Shown piece by piece: positions 37,901 through 45,758 of a stretch of 64,000 nucleotides of DNA. Within the stretch, counting starts at the first letter, position 1. Each line of letters opens with the position of its first letter. This DNA comes from Pricia antarctica (lineage in GTDB: Bacteria; Bacteroidota; Bacteroidia; Flavobacteriales; Flavobacteriaceae): positions 62,001-126,000 of the forward strand of contig DRGL01000084.1 of the NCBI GenBank assembly GCA_011050085.1. Direction: 5' to 3'. The position numbers were made by a program, and so were the translations under genes. The notes under the pieces were generated by a model, which saw nothing but the letters and a program-made list of their open reading frames with translations, made no database searches and was not told the origin of the DNA.

Positions 37901-38381
37901 TTTCTACTATGTTTGCTCCCGGCAAGGGTAGGCCTTTGGAATCCGTAACGGTACCGTTGACGGTCTGCTGAAAAAATGTCTTTATAGTATTTCCTCCTGT
38001 AAATTCCTTGCTTTGACTCGTTTTGTCGATTATAATCTGTCTATTGATGATTTTATAGTCAAGCTCGAGCTGGGTAAGGACATCCGACAAAACCGTTTCC
38101 AGCGCAGCGTTGCTTGCCCTTACCGTAACCTGTTCGGTGCCCGCAATGACCTCGTCCCTATAAATGATAACGAAATCGCTTTTCTGCTGTATTTCCCTGA
38201 AAAAAGTTGTTATGTCAACATCTTTCAGGTCAATATCGATAGATTGGGCATTTGAAATATGGGCATAAACGCTGGTCAATCCAAAACATAAAAGTAATAT
38301 GGATACTCGCAAACCGATTAGAAATATGTTGTTCGTTTTACCTAAAAATGGGTATAGAAGGGAGTCAACCTTTTTATTCAT
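34956..38381 (-). CDS. SusC/RagA-family TonB-linked transporter with STN domain
   Basis: A 1141-residue outer-membrane transporter. After the signal region come an STN secretin/TonB signalling domain (about 50-115), a carboxypeptidase-regulatory-like domain (about 138-215), the plug with GIGSISGNTQPLYVLDG near 285, and a long beta-barrel ending in LLGLQLQF. The STN domain allows the transporter to signal through FecR to the ECF sigma factor encoded just upstream, so it is likely self-regulated by its substrate. Transport is powered by TonB. The substrate is unassigned; a role in iron or metallophore uptake is inferred from the PepSY and FecR context. Confidence 0.93.
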   Translation of the reverse strand: MNKKVDSLLYPFLGKTNNIFLIGLRVSILLLCFGLTSVYAHISNAQSIDIDLKDVDITTFFREIQQKSDFVIIYRDEVIAGTEQVTVRASNAALETVLSDVLTQLELDYKIINRQIIIDKTSQSKEFTGGNTIKTFFQQTVNGTVTDSKGLPLPGANIVEKGTTNGVTADFDGNYSLNLADENATLVVSYIGFATKEVNVNGRTTLTVSLEESAAGLDEVIVVAYGSSDKRSFTGAAETVSSEVLTRSSTASFETALQGKVSGINVSTSGQPGGKSDVQIRGIGSISGNTQPLYVLDGVVINTNSNLRAGDDMVGSTGYNPLSTINSEDIKSITVLKDAAASSLYGSRAANGVIIITTKDGKTGETEITLGVETGWSNNLTEEKLINNVQFKDLWIEGQTNQYIQNNENAEFTRVYGDNALYNTYESQAVSDYEGIYGTTNANSDWLDAIYRNGLVQKYNLSARGGSEKTSFYVSGDYLNQTGTIIETGLKRYSGRVNLENQAKDWVKLGVNLSVAKTERNAANFDGNYAGGLNPLYMARVLPPAAPIYDPEGFEGFANLPNDIEKNANPIGVLKVGEYENTEFRVRGNAYTEFQILEPLTFKTTFGIDQQAIDETLYDNKVFGAGGGIWNGVLNRVKSEVFQYTVTNLLNYNDNFGNHGIEVLLGQESQVSKMNSINVYGYDVLDSELLSASSIGTLWSHTGYAENYSLLSYFSQFSYNFNQKYYLSASVRRDGSSRFGKDSRWGTFWSLSGAWVASEEDFLDIDGLDYMKFRGSYGTNGNLPPQYYAALAFFATDEKGYGGESGLSYGQLQNPDLSWELSKNFNVGVDINLFGKLDLTANYFNKKTEDLLLNVPVTLTTGFTTQLQNFGEMTNKGWEFEIGYTPISTEDFSWRTSANLTILDNEITKLKNDIVPSYGSRYGQVPLIVKEGESIYSFYLRDYAGVDPSSGYAQYHVLENGERTGALTTNAEEAGYGIFGDALQDFQGGLFNQLNYKDFTFDFQFTFGLGGKVYDRTAFQRDDDGFAPQYTNTVAQLDPWNPNNTNATVPIRINGNPTFSNDVSTRHLYGSDYLKLKNVKLSYNLPIAGNIVKGGSVYIQGNNLFLWTKLDGYDPESVVDGVNFFQVPTARTILLGLQLQF

Positions 38382-38418
38382 AATTTTGTTTTTTAATGTT
38401 ACGTGAGCGTACTGTTGG

Positions 38419-38451
38419 AACCGCCTGGGGATGCTATAGCATCTTCCGGTT
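38419..38451. promoter_or_regulatory. Hairpin with a perfect 14-bp palindrome between fecR-like and susC genes
   Basis: GATGCTATAGCATC (38430-38443) is a perfect palindrome, and AACCG and CGGTT pair outside it. The element lies just upstream of the susC start on the minus strand. It is followed by a T-tract only when read in the plus direction, so it is not a clear terminator for this operon. It may be an operator or a site that shapes the susC transcript. Confidence 0.4.
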
Positions 38452-38471
38452 TTTTGTACTTCATTTGTTCG

Positions 38472-39527
38472 TCAGGGGCGTTCTATACTAGGTTTCATAA
38501 TACTGATGCTGTCGTCTTTTCTTTCAAATTCGAATTTTGAGGTCGTTTTCATGATTTCCATGACTGTATCTAGGTCGTTATCGATATCCAAATTCCCGGA
38601 AAACTTCTGCCGCGCCAATGTGCTGTCCTCAATGGTGATGGCAATCCCATAGTGTCGGGATATTTTTTTCATGATATATTGCAGGTCGTTATTTTGAAAG
38701 ATAAACTCCCCGTCCCTCCAAGAGAAATAGGGAGCGATATCTGTTTTTTTTGTATCAATTTTCTGCTTCTTCTTATTGTAGGACGCCAAGGTACCGGGAA
38801 CTATTTTTATGGATTTCTTGGTGTTTAAAAATCGGCCATGACCGCTATATGTAATTTCAACGCTTCCGCTCTGCAATGCCGTACCGACGTTATCATCATC
38901 CGCATAACCACTCACATTAAAAACGGTGCCCAAAACTTTGATGTCGTTTCCTTGCGCAAATACGTGAAAGGGGCTCTCGGAATTGTGGGCGACCTCGAAA
39001 ATAGCCTCCCCCTCCAAAACGACTTCTCTTTTCTTTTTGGCAAAAATGGTCGGATAGGTAAGTTTCGAACCCGAATTGATCCAAACCTTGGTGCCGTCGG
39101 AAAGAGTGAGTTGGGATTTTTTGCCCAAAGGAACCACGAGAGTATTGTAATTTGTCCCATCCAGGCGGTCGGCAGATTGGCTTAAACTTCTTTTATTATT
39201 GATGTTTACCGATTTACCGTTGCTGGCATATAACAAGTCCGGTTCTTTATCGGCAATTCCTATCTCCTCTTGATCATTAAGGATCAACCGAACCTCGCTG
39301 CCAGAAGTATCCAAATTGGTTGAGGAAGCCGCTTTTTGGAGCAGCTGTGAAGGGGACGCGGCCCTGTAAAAGTAGCCATGGGAAAATATACCTACTACCA
39401 AGATTGCGGCGATCGATGAAATATAGGATATCCTTTTTATCCGTTTCCGGTTATCGTACCGATCGACGGACGCGAGGATTCTATCGTTTAATCGTTTTTT
39501 TCGGTCTTCGTCAAAACTATTGCTCAA
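38472..39527 (-). CDS. FecR-family anti-sigma factor
   Basis: A 351-residue protein. The short cytoplasmic N-terminus (about 30 residues) holds the sigma-binding part, one membrane helix follows (about 33-51, ISSIAAILVVGIF), then a periplasmic FecR beta-domain (about 125-225, with TLSDGTKVWINSGS) and a DUF4974 tail (about 265-345). It is normally paired with the ECF sigma factor and receives a signal from the STN domain of the SusC protein. The gene order sigma, FecR, SusC and SusD on one strand is the textbook Bacteroidota arrangement. The length is normal. Confidence 0.93.
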   Translation of the reverse strand: MSNSFDEDRKKRLNDRILASVDRYDNRKRIKRISYISSIAAILVVGIFSHGYFYRAASPSQLLQKAASSTNLDTSGSEVRLILNDQEEIGIADKEPDLLYASNGKSVNINNKRSLSQSADRLDGTNYNTLVVPLGKKSQLTLSDGTKVWINSGSKLTYPTIFAKKKREVVLEGEAIFEVAHNSESPFHVFAQGNDIKVLGTVFNVSGYADDDNVGTALQSGSVEITYSGHGRFLNTKKSIKIVPGTLASYNKKKQKIDTKKTDIAPYFSWRDGEFIFQNNDLQYIMKKISRHYGIAITIEDSTLARQKFSGNLDIDNDLDTVMEIMKTTSKFEFERKDDSISIMKPSIERP

Positions 39528-39591
39528 AAGAAATTGTTCTATAGCTTTTGGAAAAGTATCGATTGCGCCAAAATCCCGATCAAAAAATACT

Positions 39592-39627
39592 TTTTGCCAA
39601 ACTGTTATACTGTATAGTATGGCAAAA
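39592..39627. promoter_or_regulatory. Inverted repeat TTTTGCC...GGCAAAA in the sigma-FecR gap
   Basis: A perfect 7-bp outer stem encloses a second short stem (ATACT with AGTAT). It sits in the 170-base gap between the ECF sigma gene and the FecR gene. Read on the minus strand it is followed by AAAGTATTTTTT. It could be a weak attenuator that sets the sigma to anti-sigma ratio. Confidence 0.4.
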
Positions 39628-39697
39628 TGCTATTTTATAGACAAAAAAAACAGGTTATTTTGCTTTTTTTTATTTGAAGTCGAATAAAATCTGATAA

Positions 39698-40255
39698 TCA
39701 GGACAAATTTTTCTTCATGATTTTCAAGGACCTGTAGATTAGGGTGCGGGCCGTTTCTGTAGATATATTAAGGCCTAAGGCCATTTCCTCGTAGGACCTG
39801 TTCTCATAAAATCGCATGGAAATCCCTCTTCTTTGTTTTGGGGTCAACCTGTGTATCGCATTTGAAAGGAGAAGGCTGAGTTCTTCTTTTTCCTCGTTAT
39901 GTATGATTTCGGTTTCCTTGGAAGCCTCTTGGCTCCGGTAGATTCTGCCGGCGTGATCGTCTTCCGGGGAAATAACAAGCGGCCTGCTTTTGGACAGTTC
40001 ATTTATTTTTCGCCTTAGAACCGTAAATAGATAATTTTTAACGTTCCGGGCAACTGGAAGCTTTTTTCTACGTTCATAAAGTTCTATGAACAGGTCGTGA
40101 ATGCCATCTTCTATAAGGTATCCATCTTTTGTATATGATTTTCCGAACTCGTACAGAGCATCGGCGTACATCCCATAAAGGTCGCTTAGGGCTTTTTTAT
40201 TGCCCTTTTTAACCTTTGCCCATAATTCCGACGCTAAGAAGCCATTGGAATCCAT
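39698..40255 (-). CDS. ECF-type RNA polymerase sigma factor
   Basis: A 185-residue sigma-70 factor of the extracytoplasmic function group. Region 2 is near residues 20-85 (DLFIELYERRKKLPV and NVKNYLFTVLRRKI) and region 4 is near 135-180, with LTPKQRRGISMRF and YEEMALGLNISTETARTLIYR as the DNA-binding helix-turn-helix. It would direct transcription of the SusC/SusD genes when released by FecR. It is the first gene of the minus-strand module, with a 170-base gap to fecR, wider than usual and containing an inverted repeat. Confidence 0.93.
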   Translation of the reverse strand: MDSNGFLASELWAKVKKGNKKALSDLYGMYADALYEFGKSYTKDGYLIEDGIHDLFIELYERRKKLPVARNVKNYLFTVLRRKINELSKSRPLVISPEDDHAGRIYRSQEASKETEIIHNEEKEELSLLLSNAIHRLTPKQRRGISMRFYENRSYEEMALGLNISTETARTLIYRSLKIMKKNLS

Positions 40256-40815
40256 CTAAAATTTTCTTTAAAATCAATCTTACCGTTTGCTTGAAGAGTT
40301 AAGCAAATTGGGCACAACAATATATACAGTGATTTTTAACAAATATATATGATTTTTAATTATATAAACAAAACTGAAGTTTTAAAATACTTGATTATTA
40401 ATGTTGTTCCAGCAAAATATCCACCTTAAACTCCTAAGCGGGAAAAGCTTCATTAGGGGAATTTATTATATAGAGTCGATTCTTTTTGCTGTTAAACAAT
40501 TATTCTACTATTCCTCTAAATCAACCCTCTCACGATATTAGAGTATAATATAATCACATGTCAAACTAAACTATCCCACAAAGAATTTCGTTTACGCTTA
40601 AGGCCAATTATATATACTCTTGTTCAACTCCAAAAAAAAAGTATTTAAGAAATTACTGAAAAGAAAGGGAAATGTAACGATAATAATAGAATTCTGTGAA
40701 ACGGTATTTGATTCGGTTTCATAAAACACTTATTTTACAGAAGGTCCATTAAGCTGATCCACGAATTCATTGTGCTCAAATATCAATTACCATTTGCTCT
40801 TCCCTTTCGCCCGAG
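40256..40815. other. Long AT-rich intergenic region
   Basis: About 560 bases between the ECF sigma gene (whose promoter must lie at its left end) and the 3' end of the RND pump gene. No open frame of note is seen. A 7-bp stem TTTGCTT/AAGCAAA (40286-40307) sits just upstream of the sigma gene. The remainder is AT-rich with several near-miss Bacteroidota promoters. Confidence 0.5.
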
Positions 40816-43800
40816 TTATTTTTCTTTTTTCAATACCAACTGATAGACACAGGGAATCACCACCAAGTTCAAAATGGTCGCGGACAACAGACCGCCCAGA
40901 ATAACGACTGCCATGGGACTTTGAATCTCACTTCCCGGTTCGCCGCCTTTCAAGGCCAAGGGAATCAAGGCCAAGCCCGTGGTAAATGCGGTCATCAAAA
41001 TAGGGTTCAACCTGTCCAAAGCCCCTGTCCTGATCAGTTCGAAACCTTGCATCCCCTCCTTCCTCAAATCCTCATATCTGGAAACCAACAAAATCCCGTT
41101 ACGCGTGGCGATACCAAATAGGCTTATAAAACCTATGGTCGCCGCGATGCTTATTATTCCGGAGGTAAAGTACACGATCAGGATGCCCCCGATCAAGGCC
41201 AAGGGCAGGTTGATCAATACGACAAAGGCGAGCTTTACGTCCTTGAACTCGTAATATAGGAGCAGAAAGATGATAGCGATCGCGACTATCGAGGTTATCA
41301 AGAGCAACTGCGATGCTTTCGATTCGCTTTCAAATTGTCCTCCATACTGCACCCGATAGCCTTCCGGCATCGAAATGTTCCGGTTTACGGTTTCCTTGAT
41401 CTCTTCTACGGCACCCCTTAAATCGCGGCCCTGGACATTGGCGGCGACCACGATTTTACGCTGCACGTCCTCACGGCTGATCTTGTTCGGACTGCTGACC
41501 GATTGAATAGCGGCCAATTCGCCCAGATGGGTCTGCCCTCCATTGGGAAGGCTGATCAGGGTCCCTTTCATCGTTTCGATATTGTCCCGAAAGCGTTTTT
41601 GATAGCGTACCACCAGATCGAAGTATTTTTGTCCTTCGTATATTTCACCCGCTTCCTCGCCGGCAAAGGCAATATCCACTTGTTCCATCAGGTCGCCCAC
41701 GGTCATCCCGTAGGCCGATAGGATCTGACGCTTTGGCTTGATACGGATCTGGGGGACCTCGATTTGCTGGTCCACCGCAACATCCGCAAGCCCATCGATA
41801 CCCTTGATGTTCCGCTCGACACTTTTGCCCACCTCGAACAAGCGTTGCAGATCGGAGCCGAAAATCTTGATGGCAATGTTCGCCCGTGTCCCGGAAAGCA
41901 TATGGTCGATACGATGCGCAATGGGCTGCCCCAATGTGATATTTACCCCGGGGACGATACTCAATTTGTTTCGGACTTCCCCGAAAAATTCTTCCTTGCC
42001 CTTATCCTCCAAGACAAAGGGCACATCGATTTCCGCTGCGTTCACGCCTTGCGCGTGCTCGTCCAGTTCGGCGCGGCCCGTTCTTCGGGTCACGACTTCC
42101 ACTTCGGGCAGATCCAATAGGATCTCTTCGACCAGTTTTCCGGTTTTGTTGCTCTCCTCCAGGGACATTCCCGGTGGGCCTACTACGCTGATGACCAGAG
42201 AACCTTCGTTGAATTCCGGCAAAAAGCTGCGTCCCAGTTGGGTCAAGACCAACAAGCTCAACAAAAAGGCAAGGACTGTTACCCCGATAATAGTTTTTGG
42301 CAGCTTCGCCGCTCTTGTCAAAACATTGGAATAGTGTTTTTGAAGCCAGCGCTCCACCCGTGTTCCTTCGGCCTGCTTGTTCAAGAGCTTTTCATTCTTC
42401 AACAAATAGGAACAAAGCACAGGGGTCACGGTCACGGCAACGATCAATGAGGTCAGCACGGAAGTCACGAAGGCTATCCCCAAAGGCTGTAAAAGCCGGC
42501 CTTCCATTCCGCTCAAAAAGAACAGCGGGATAAACGATACGATGATGATCAAGGTCGCAATGATGATGGAACTCCTTATTTCAACCGAGGCATCCCGGAC
42601 AACGGTCAATGTAGGTTCGCGCTCGTTCTTGGGCTTTCTCACATTTTCCCGCAGGCGTTTATATACATTTTCCACATCGATAATGGCATCGTCCACCAAC
42701 GCACCTATGGCGATGGCCATACCCCCTAGGCTCATCGTGTTGATGGTATAGCCCAACAGTTTGAGAACTATGATGGATACCAACAGGGAAATCGGGATCG
42801 CCAAAAGCGAGATCAAGGTGGTGCGCCAGTTCATCAGGAAGATGAAAAGGATGATGACCACGAAAAAAGCCCCTTCGAGCAGGGTCTGGTTCAAATTGTT
42901 GATGGATGCATCGATAAAATCGGATTGCCGGAAAATTTGATTTTTTATTTCCACACTTTTCGGCAAGGTGGATTCGAGATCGGCAATGGCCTCGTCCAAA
43001 CGTTCGGTCAGGTCCAGCGTATTAACGTCCGGTTGTTTTGCAATGGTCAGTATTACCGCGGGATTTGCGTTCAGCGAACCGTCACCGATCTTGTCCGCGG
43101 CACCTATTTGAACGGTGGCCACGTCCTGGATCTTAATGGTCTGCCCGTTCACCTGTTTAAGGACGGCTTCCTGCAGATCTTCCAAGACGTAGGCCCGGCC
43201 GCTTCCCTTGATGATATATTGGTTCCCGTACTGGTTCACGATTCCACCTGGGACATTTACGTTGGCTTCCCGTACCTTTTCCACCAGTTCGTTCAGGCCA
43301 ACGTCGTAATGTTTCATCTTTTCGGGATTGGCAAAGACCTGATATTGCTTATAATCGCCCCCGATGACCACCACGTTGGCGATACCGCCGATAGCTTTGA
43401 TACGGGGCCGTATCGTCCAGTCGGACAAAGTTCGGAGCTCCATTGGCGAAAGACTGTCGGAGGTAACCCCCAACAGCATTATTTCCCCCATAATGGATGA
43501 TATGGGGGCCATGGTTGGCGCGCCGATACCTTCGGGAAGGTTTTCGCGTACCATCGGAATGCGTTCGCTTACGATCTGTCGGGCGCGGTAAATGTCCGTG
43601 CCCCATTCGAATTCTACCCATACAATGGATACTCCCGCTGCCGATGACGAACGGATCCTCCGTACATCGGGCGAACCGTTCAGGGCCGTTTCCAATTGAT
43701 AGGTCACCAGTTTTTCCACTTCCTCGGATTCCATTCCGTGGGCCTCCGTAAGGATGGTCACCGTTGGTGCCGTTAGGTCGGGGAACACGTCCACGTTCAT

Positions 43801-43899
43801 TGTTCGGGCAAAATAGATTCCTGCCACGCTCAAGGCCACAGCCCCCAATAGCACGAGCAATCGGTTATGGAGCGATATCGATAATATTTTATTCAGCAT
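40816..43899 (-). CDS. Heavy-metal efflux RND pump, CusA/CzcA family
   Basis: A 1027-residue inner-membrane proton-driven pump with about 12 helices and two large periplasmic loops. Family segments include MNVDVFPDLTAPTV near the start and LGGMAIAIGALVDDAIIDVE in the fourth helix region (near 395-410). That helix carries VDDAIIDVEN, unlike the DG(A/T)-type zinc/cobalt motif or the DAAIVMIEN copper motif that I recall, so the metal cannot be assigned. It is the last gene of a five-gene minus-strand set (His-rich protein, TolC-like, lipoprotein, adaptor, pump), 12 bases after the adaptor. The length is normal for the family. Confidence 0.93.
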   Translation of the reverse strand: MLNKILSISLHNRLLVLLGAVALSVAGIYFARTMNVDVFPDLTAPTVTILTEAHGMESEEVEKLVTYQLETALNGSPDVRRIRSSSAAGVSIVWVEFEWGTDIYRARQIVSERIPMVRENLPEGIGAPTMAPISSIMGEIMLLGVTSDSLSPMELRTLSDWTIRPRIKAIGGIANVVVIGGDYKQYQVFANPEKMKHYDVGLNELVEKVREANVNVPGGIVNQYGNQYIIKGSGRAYVLEDLQEAVLKQVNGQTIKIQDVATVQIGAADKIGDGSLNANPAVILTIAKQPDVNTLDLTERLDEAIADLESTLPKSVEIKNQIFRQSDFIDASINNLNQTLLEGAFFVVIILFIFLMNWRTTLISLLAIPISLLVSIIVLKLLGYTINTMSLGGMAIAIGALVDDAIIDVENVYKRLRENVRKPKNEREPTLTVVRDASVEIRSSIIIATLIIIVSFIPLFFLSGMEGRLLQPLGIAFVTSVLTSLIVAVTVTPVLCSYLLKNEKLLNKQAEGTRVERWLQKHYSNVLTRAAKLPKTIIGVTVLAFLLSLLVLTQLGRSFLPEFNEGSLVISVVGPPGMSLEESNKTGKLVEEILLDLPEVEVVTRRTGRAELDEHAQGVNAAEIDVPFVLEDKGKEEFFGEVRNKLSIVPGVNITLGQPIAHRIDHMLSGTRANIAIKIFGSDLQRLFEVGKSVERNIKGIDGLADVAVDQQIEVPQIRIKPKRQILSAYGMTVGDLMEQVDIAFAGEEAGEIYEGQKYFDLVVRYQKRFRDNIETMKGTLISLPNGGQTHLGELAAIQSVSSPNKISREDVQRKIVVAANVQGRDLRGAVEEIKETVNRNISMPEGYRVQYGGQFESESKASQLLLITSIVAIAIIFLLLYYEFKDVKLAFVVLINLPLALIGGILIVYFTSGIISIAATIGFISLFGIATRNGILLVSRYEDLRKEGMQGFELIRTGALDRLNPILMTAFTTGLALIPLALKGGEPGSEIQSPMAVVILGGLLSATILNLVVIPCVYQLVLKKEK

Positions 43900-43911
43900 C
43901 TCTTCTTATTT

Positions 43912-45417
43912 TTAATGTTCGTGGCCGTGTGCCGGCGTCGAGCCGGACATGGATGCCATTTTTACCTGATAGGCCCCTTGTGTGACGACCATTTCCCCCG
44001 TTTCCAAACCGTTAAGAATTTCAACGTTCTCTCCATTTCGCTTCCCGATTTTCACGGGCCTGCGTTCAAAACTTTCCCCGGAAATTTGGGTAATGACCGA
44101 ATAACTGCCATAGTCCTCCAAAAGCGCATTGACAGGAATGGTCATACCCGCCTTGGCATTGCCCATCGCGATCTGTACTTCCGTAAGGCTGCCTTCCGGC
44201 ATATCCACTTCCTCGTTCACCTGTGCATATACGGAAATCAACGGATTGTCCCGCTCTACGTCCTTGCCTATGGAAAGGATCGAGCCCCCTGCATCGGCAA
44301 CGCTTTTCCATTGTGCGGCTCCGGTCCGGAACCAAATGCCCTGTACATTTTCCATCGTTAGGCCCGAGGATGGTGTGACCTGTGTTTTGAGCATTTTCGA
44401 TTTATGCGTTCCTACGCTGACCAAGGGCTTTCCCTGTGCGGCATATTCTCCGTTGGATACGTTTATGGATTTGATGAACCCATCAAAAGGCGCACGTACC
44501 TGTTTGCCGCTTCCCGAAACGCCTGAGGACAGGCTTTCATAATTGGATCTGGCAACCAAATAGTCACTTTCCACCTTTTCAAATTCGGACTTGGGAACTA
44601 TTTTGGATGCGTAGAGTTCCTTCTTCCGGTCGTACTCCGACTTTGCCTGCTGGAATTTCGCTTTTGCGGAAGCGATCTCGGCGCCCAGATTGTTCGCTGC
44701 CAGGCCCCGACTGCTCAAGGTCATCAACAACTGTCCTTTTTTTACGGGCGTACCTTCGGTCAGGTTGTCCATAGCAAAATCCACCACCCCGTCGGCGTTC
44801 GCCACAAGGGATTTGGCCGAGCCGGGCGAGGGCATCCAAACTCCGGAGGTATTGATGACGTCATATACCGTATCCGAAACCACGGGAGCGGTCTGAAAAT
44901 CGATTTTCCAGGCCTGTTCCTTTAAAAAGGCGATGTTTCCATCATCTCCCGCTTCCGTTCCCAAGGCTTCTCTTGCCTCCTCGATAGAAGCAAAAACGAT
45001 AACGTCGTCGACTACGATCTTATCGGTCAACGTTGGGGTCTCGATATCGAAAACGAGTTGATGGCTTCCCGCTTCCTTGGGTCGGATGGACGATGAGAAG
45101 ATACCGGGCGACGACGGGGCGTCGGCCGTATTCCGTATCCCGTTTCCGCCCTTTATCAGGCTGACCGTGACCGAACCTTCCCGCACGGGCAAGTGTCCGT
45201 CCAAGACCGTAAAATGCGCCGCGAACCGGCTTGGGGTTCCCACGATTAATGCAGGGAACTCTACGAACAGTTCCGTTCTGTCCGTCCAAATGGTATAGCC
45301 CGTACGAGGGACTTCCTCGCCGACATGGCTACCATCTTCATTATGTGCGTGTGCGTCCTCTGCCCTGTCGTTACAGGACATTGCCAAAAAGGCAAACGCT
45401 ATCAGTATATATTTCAT
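43912..45417 (-). CDS. RND efflux periplasmic adaptor (CusB/CzcB family)
   Basis: A 501-residue membrane-fusion protein. The signal peptide has a lipobox-like FLAMSC at residues 10-15, followed by a His-rich stretch (HAHNEDGSH), so the protein is probably lipid-anchored in the periplasm. An N-terminal beta-domain of about 120 residues precedes the usual hairpin and lipoyl domains (KKGQLLMTLSSRGL near 222, and RAPFDGFIKSINV near 308). The protein ends in AHGHEH, likely metal-binding. It bridges the pump and the TolC-like channel. The extra N-terminal domain suggests a metal-binding role as in CzcB-type adaptors. Confidence 0.92.
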   Translation of the reverse strand: MKYILIAFAFLAMSCNDRAEDAHAHNEDGSHVGEEVPRTGYTIWTDRTELFVEFPALIVGTPSRFAAHFTVLDGHLPVREGSVTVSLIKGGNGIRNTADAPSSPGIFSSSIRPKEAGSHQLVFDIETPTLTDKIVVDDVIVFASIEEAREALGTEAGDDGNIAFLKEQAWKIDFQTAPVVSDTVYDVINTSGVWMPSPGSAKSLVANADGVVDFAMDNLTEGTPVKKGQLLMTLSSRGLAANNLGAEIASAKAKFQQAKSEYDRKKELYASKIVPKSEFEKVESDYLVARSNYESLSSGVSGSGKQVRAPFDGFIKSINVSNGEYAAQGKPLVSVGTHKSKMLKTQVTPSSGLTMENVQGIWFRTGAAQWKSVADAGGSILSIGKDVERDNPLISVYAQVNEEVDMPEGSLTEVQIAMGNAKAGMTIPVNALLEDYGSYSVITQISGESFERRPVKIGKRNGENVEILNGLETGEMVVTQGAYQVKMASMSGSTPAHGHEH

Positions 45418-45437
45418 CTTTTTCTGTTATTTGGGAT

Positions 45438-45740
45438 TTAGTGGTCTTGGTGTTCGGAACCATCATCGTGTTCGTGGGTCTCGGAATTATCATCATTCGA
45501 ACGGTTCCCGTCCGGACCGTGTTCGTGACCGTGTTCTTCTGTCTCTGTTGCCATAGAATCTTTTCCAACCTGAAATTCTTCCTGTTCCGGGGTTTCGGCA
45601 TCCATATGGTTTCCATCGGCATCGTGTTCGTGCCCATGCTCTTCGGTAGCTTCCTCTTTTTTGGAGGGTGTTTCCCGACAGGATGCCATCAGAAATGTGA
45701 ATACGAGCGTTATTGCGAATATTGATCTTGAAATTTTCAT
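45438..45740 (-). CDS. His-rich small lipoprotein
   Basis: A 100-residue protein with a lipobox (FLMASC, lipidated C near residue 21) followed by a strongly acidic, histidine-rich tail with repeated EHGHEH and DGN units and no obvious fold. It lies between the TolC-like gene and the adaptor gene on the same strand. Proteins of this type accompany CzcCBA systems and may buffer metal in the periplasm before export. This is inference from composition and place. The gene is credible because of the lipobox and its codon use. Confidence 0.75.
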   Translation of the reverse strand: MKISRSIFAITLVFTFLMASCRETPSKKEEATEEHGHEHDADGNHMDAETPEQEEFQVGKDSMATETEEHGHEHGPDGNRSNDDNSETHEHDDGSEHQDH

Positions 45741-45758
45741 TTGCTATGTTTTAATAAT

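Noticed and set aside
40286-40307. 7-bp stem TTTGCTT/AAGCAAA upstream of the ECF sigma gene
   Set aside because: A short AT-rich stem with an eight-base loop and no T-tract is expected by chance in a 560-base AT-rich gap.
41738-42334. 198-residue plus-strand open frame opposite the RND pump gene
   Set aside because: It is a shadow of the codon pattern of the pump gene on the other strand, with low-complexity Ser/Thr/Pro composition, no ribosome site and no family motif.
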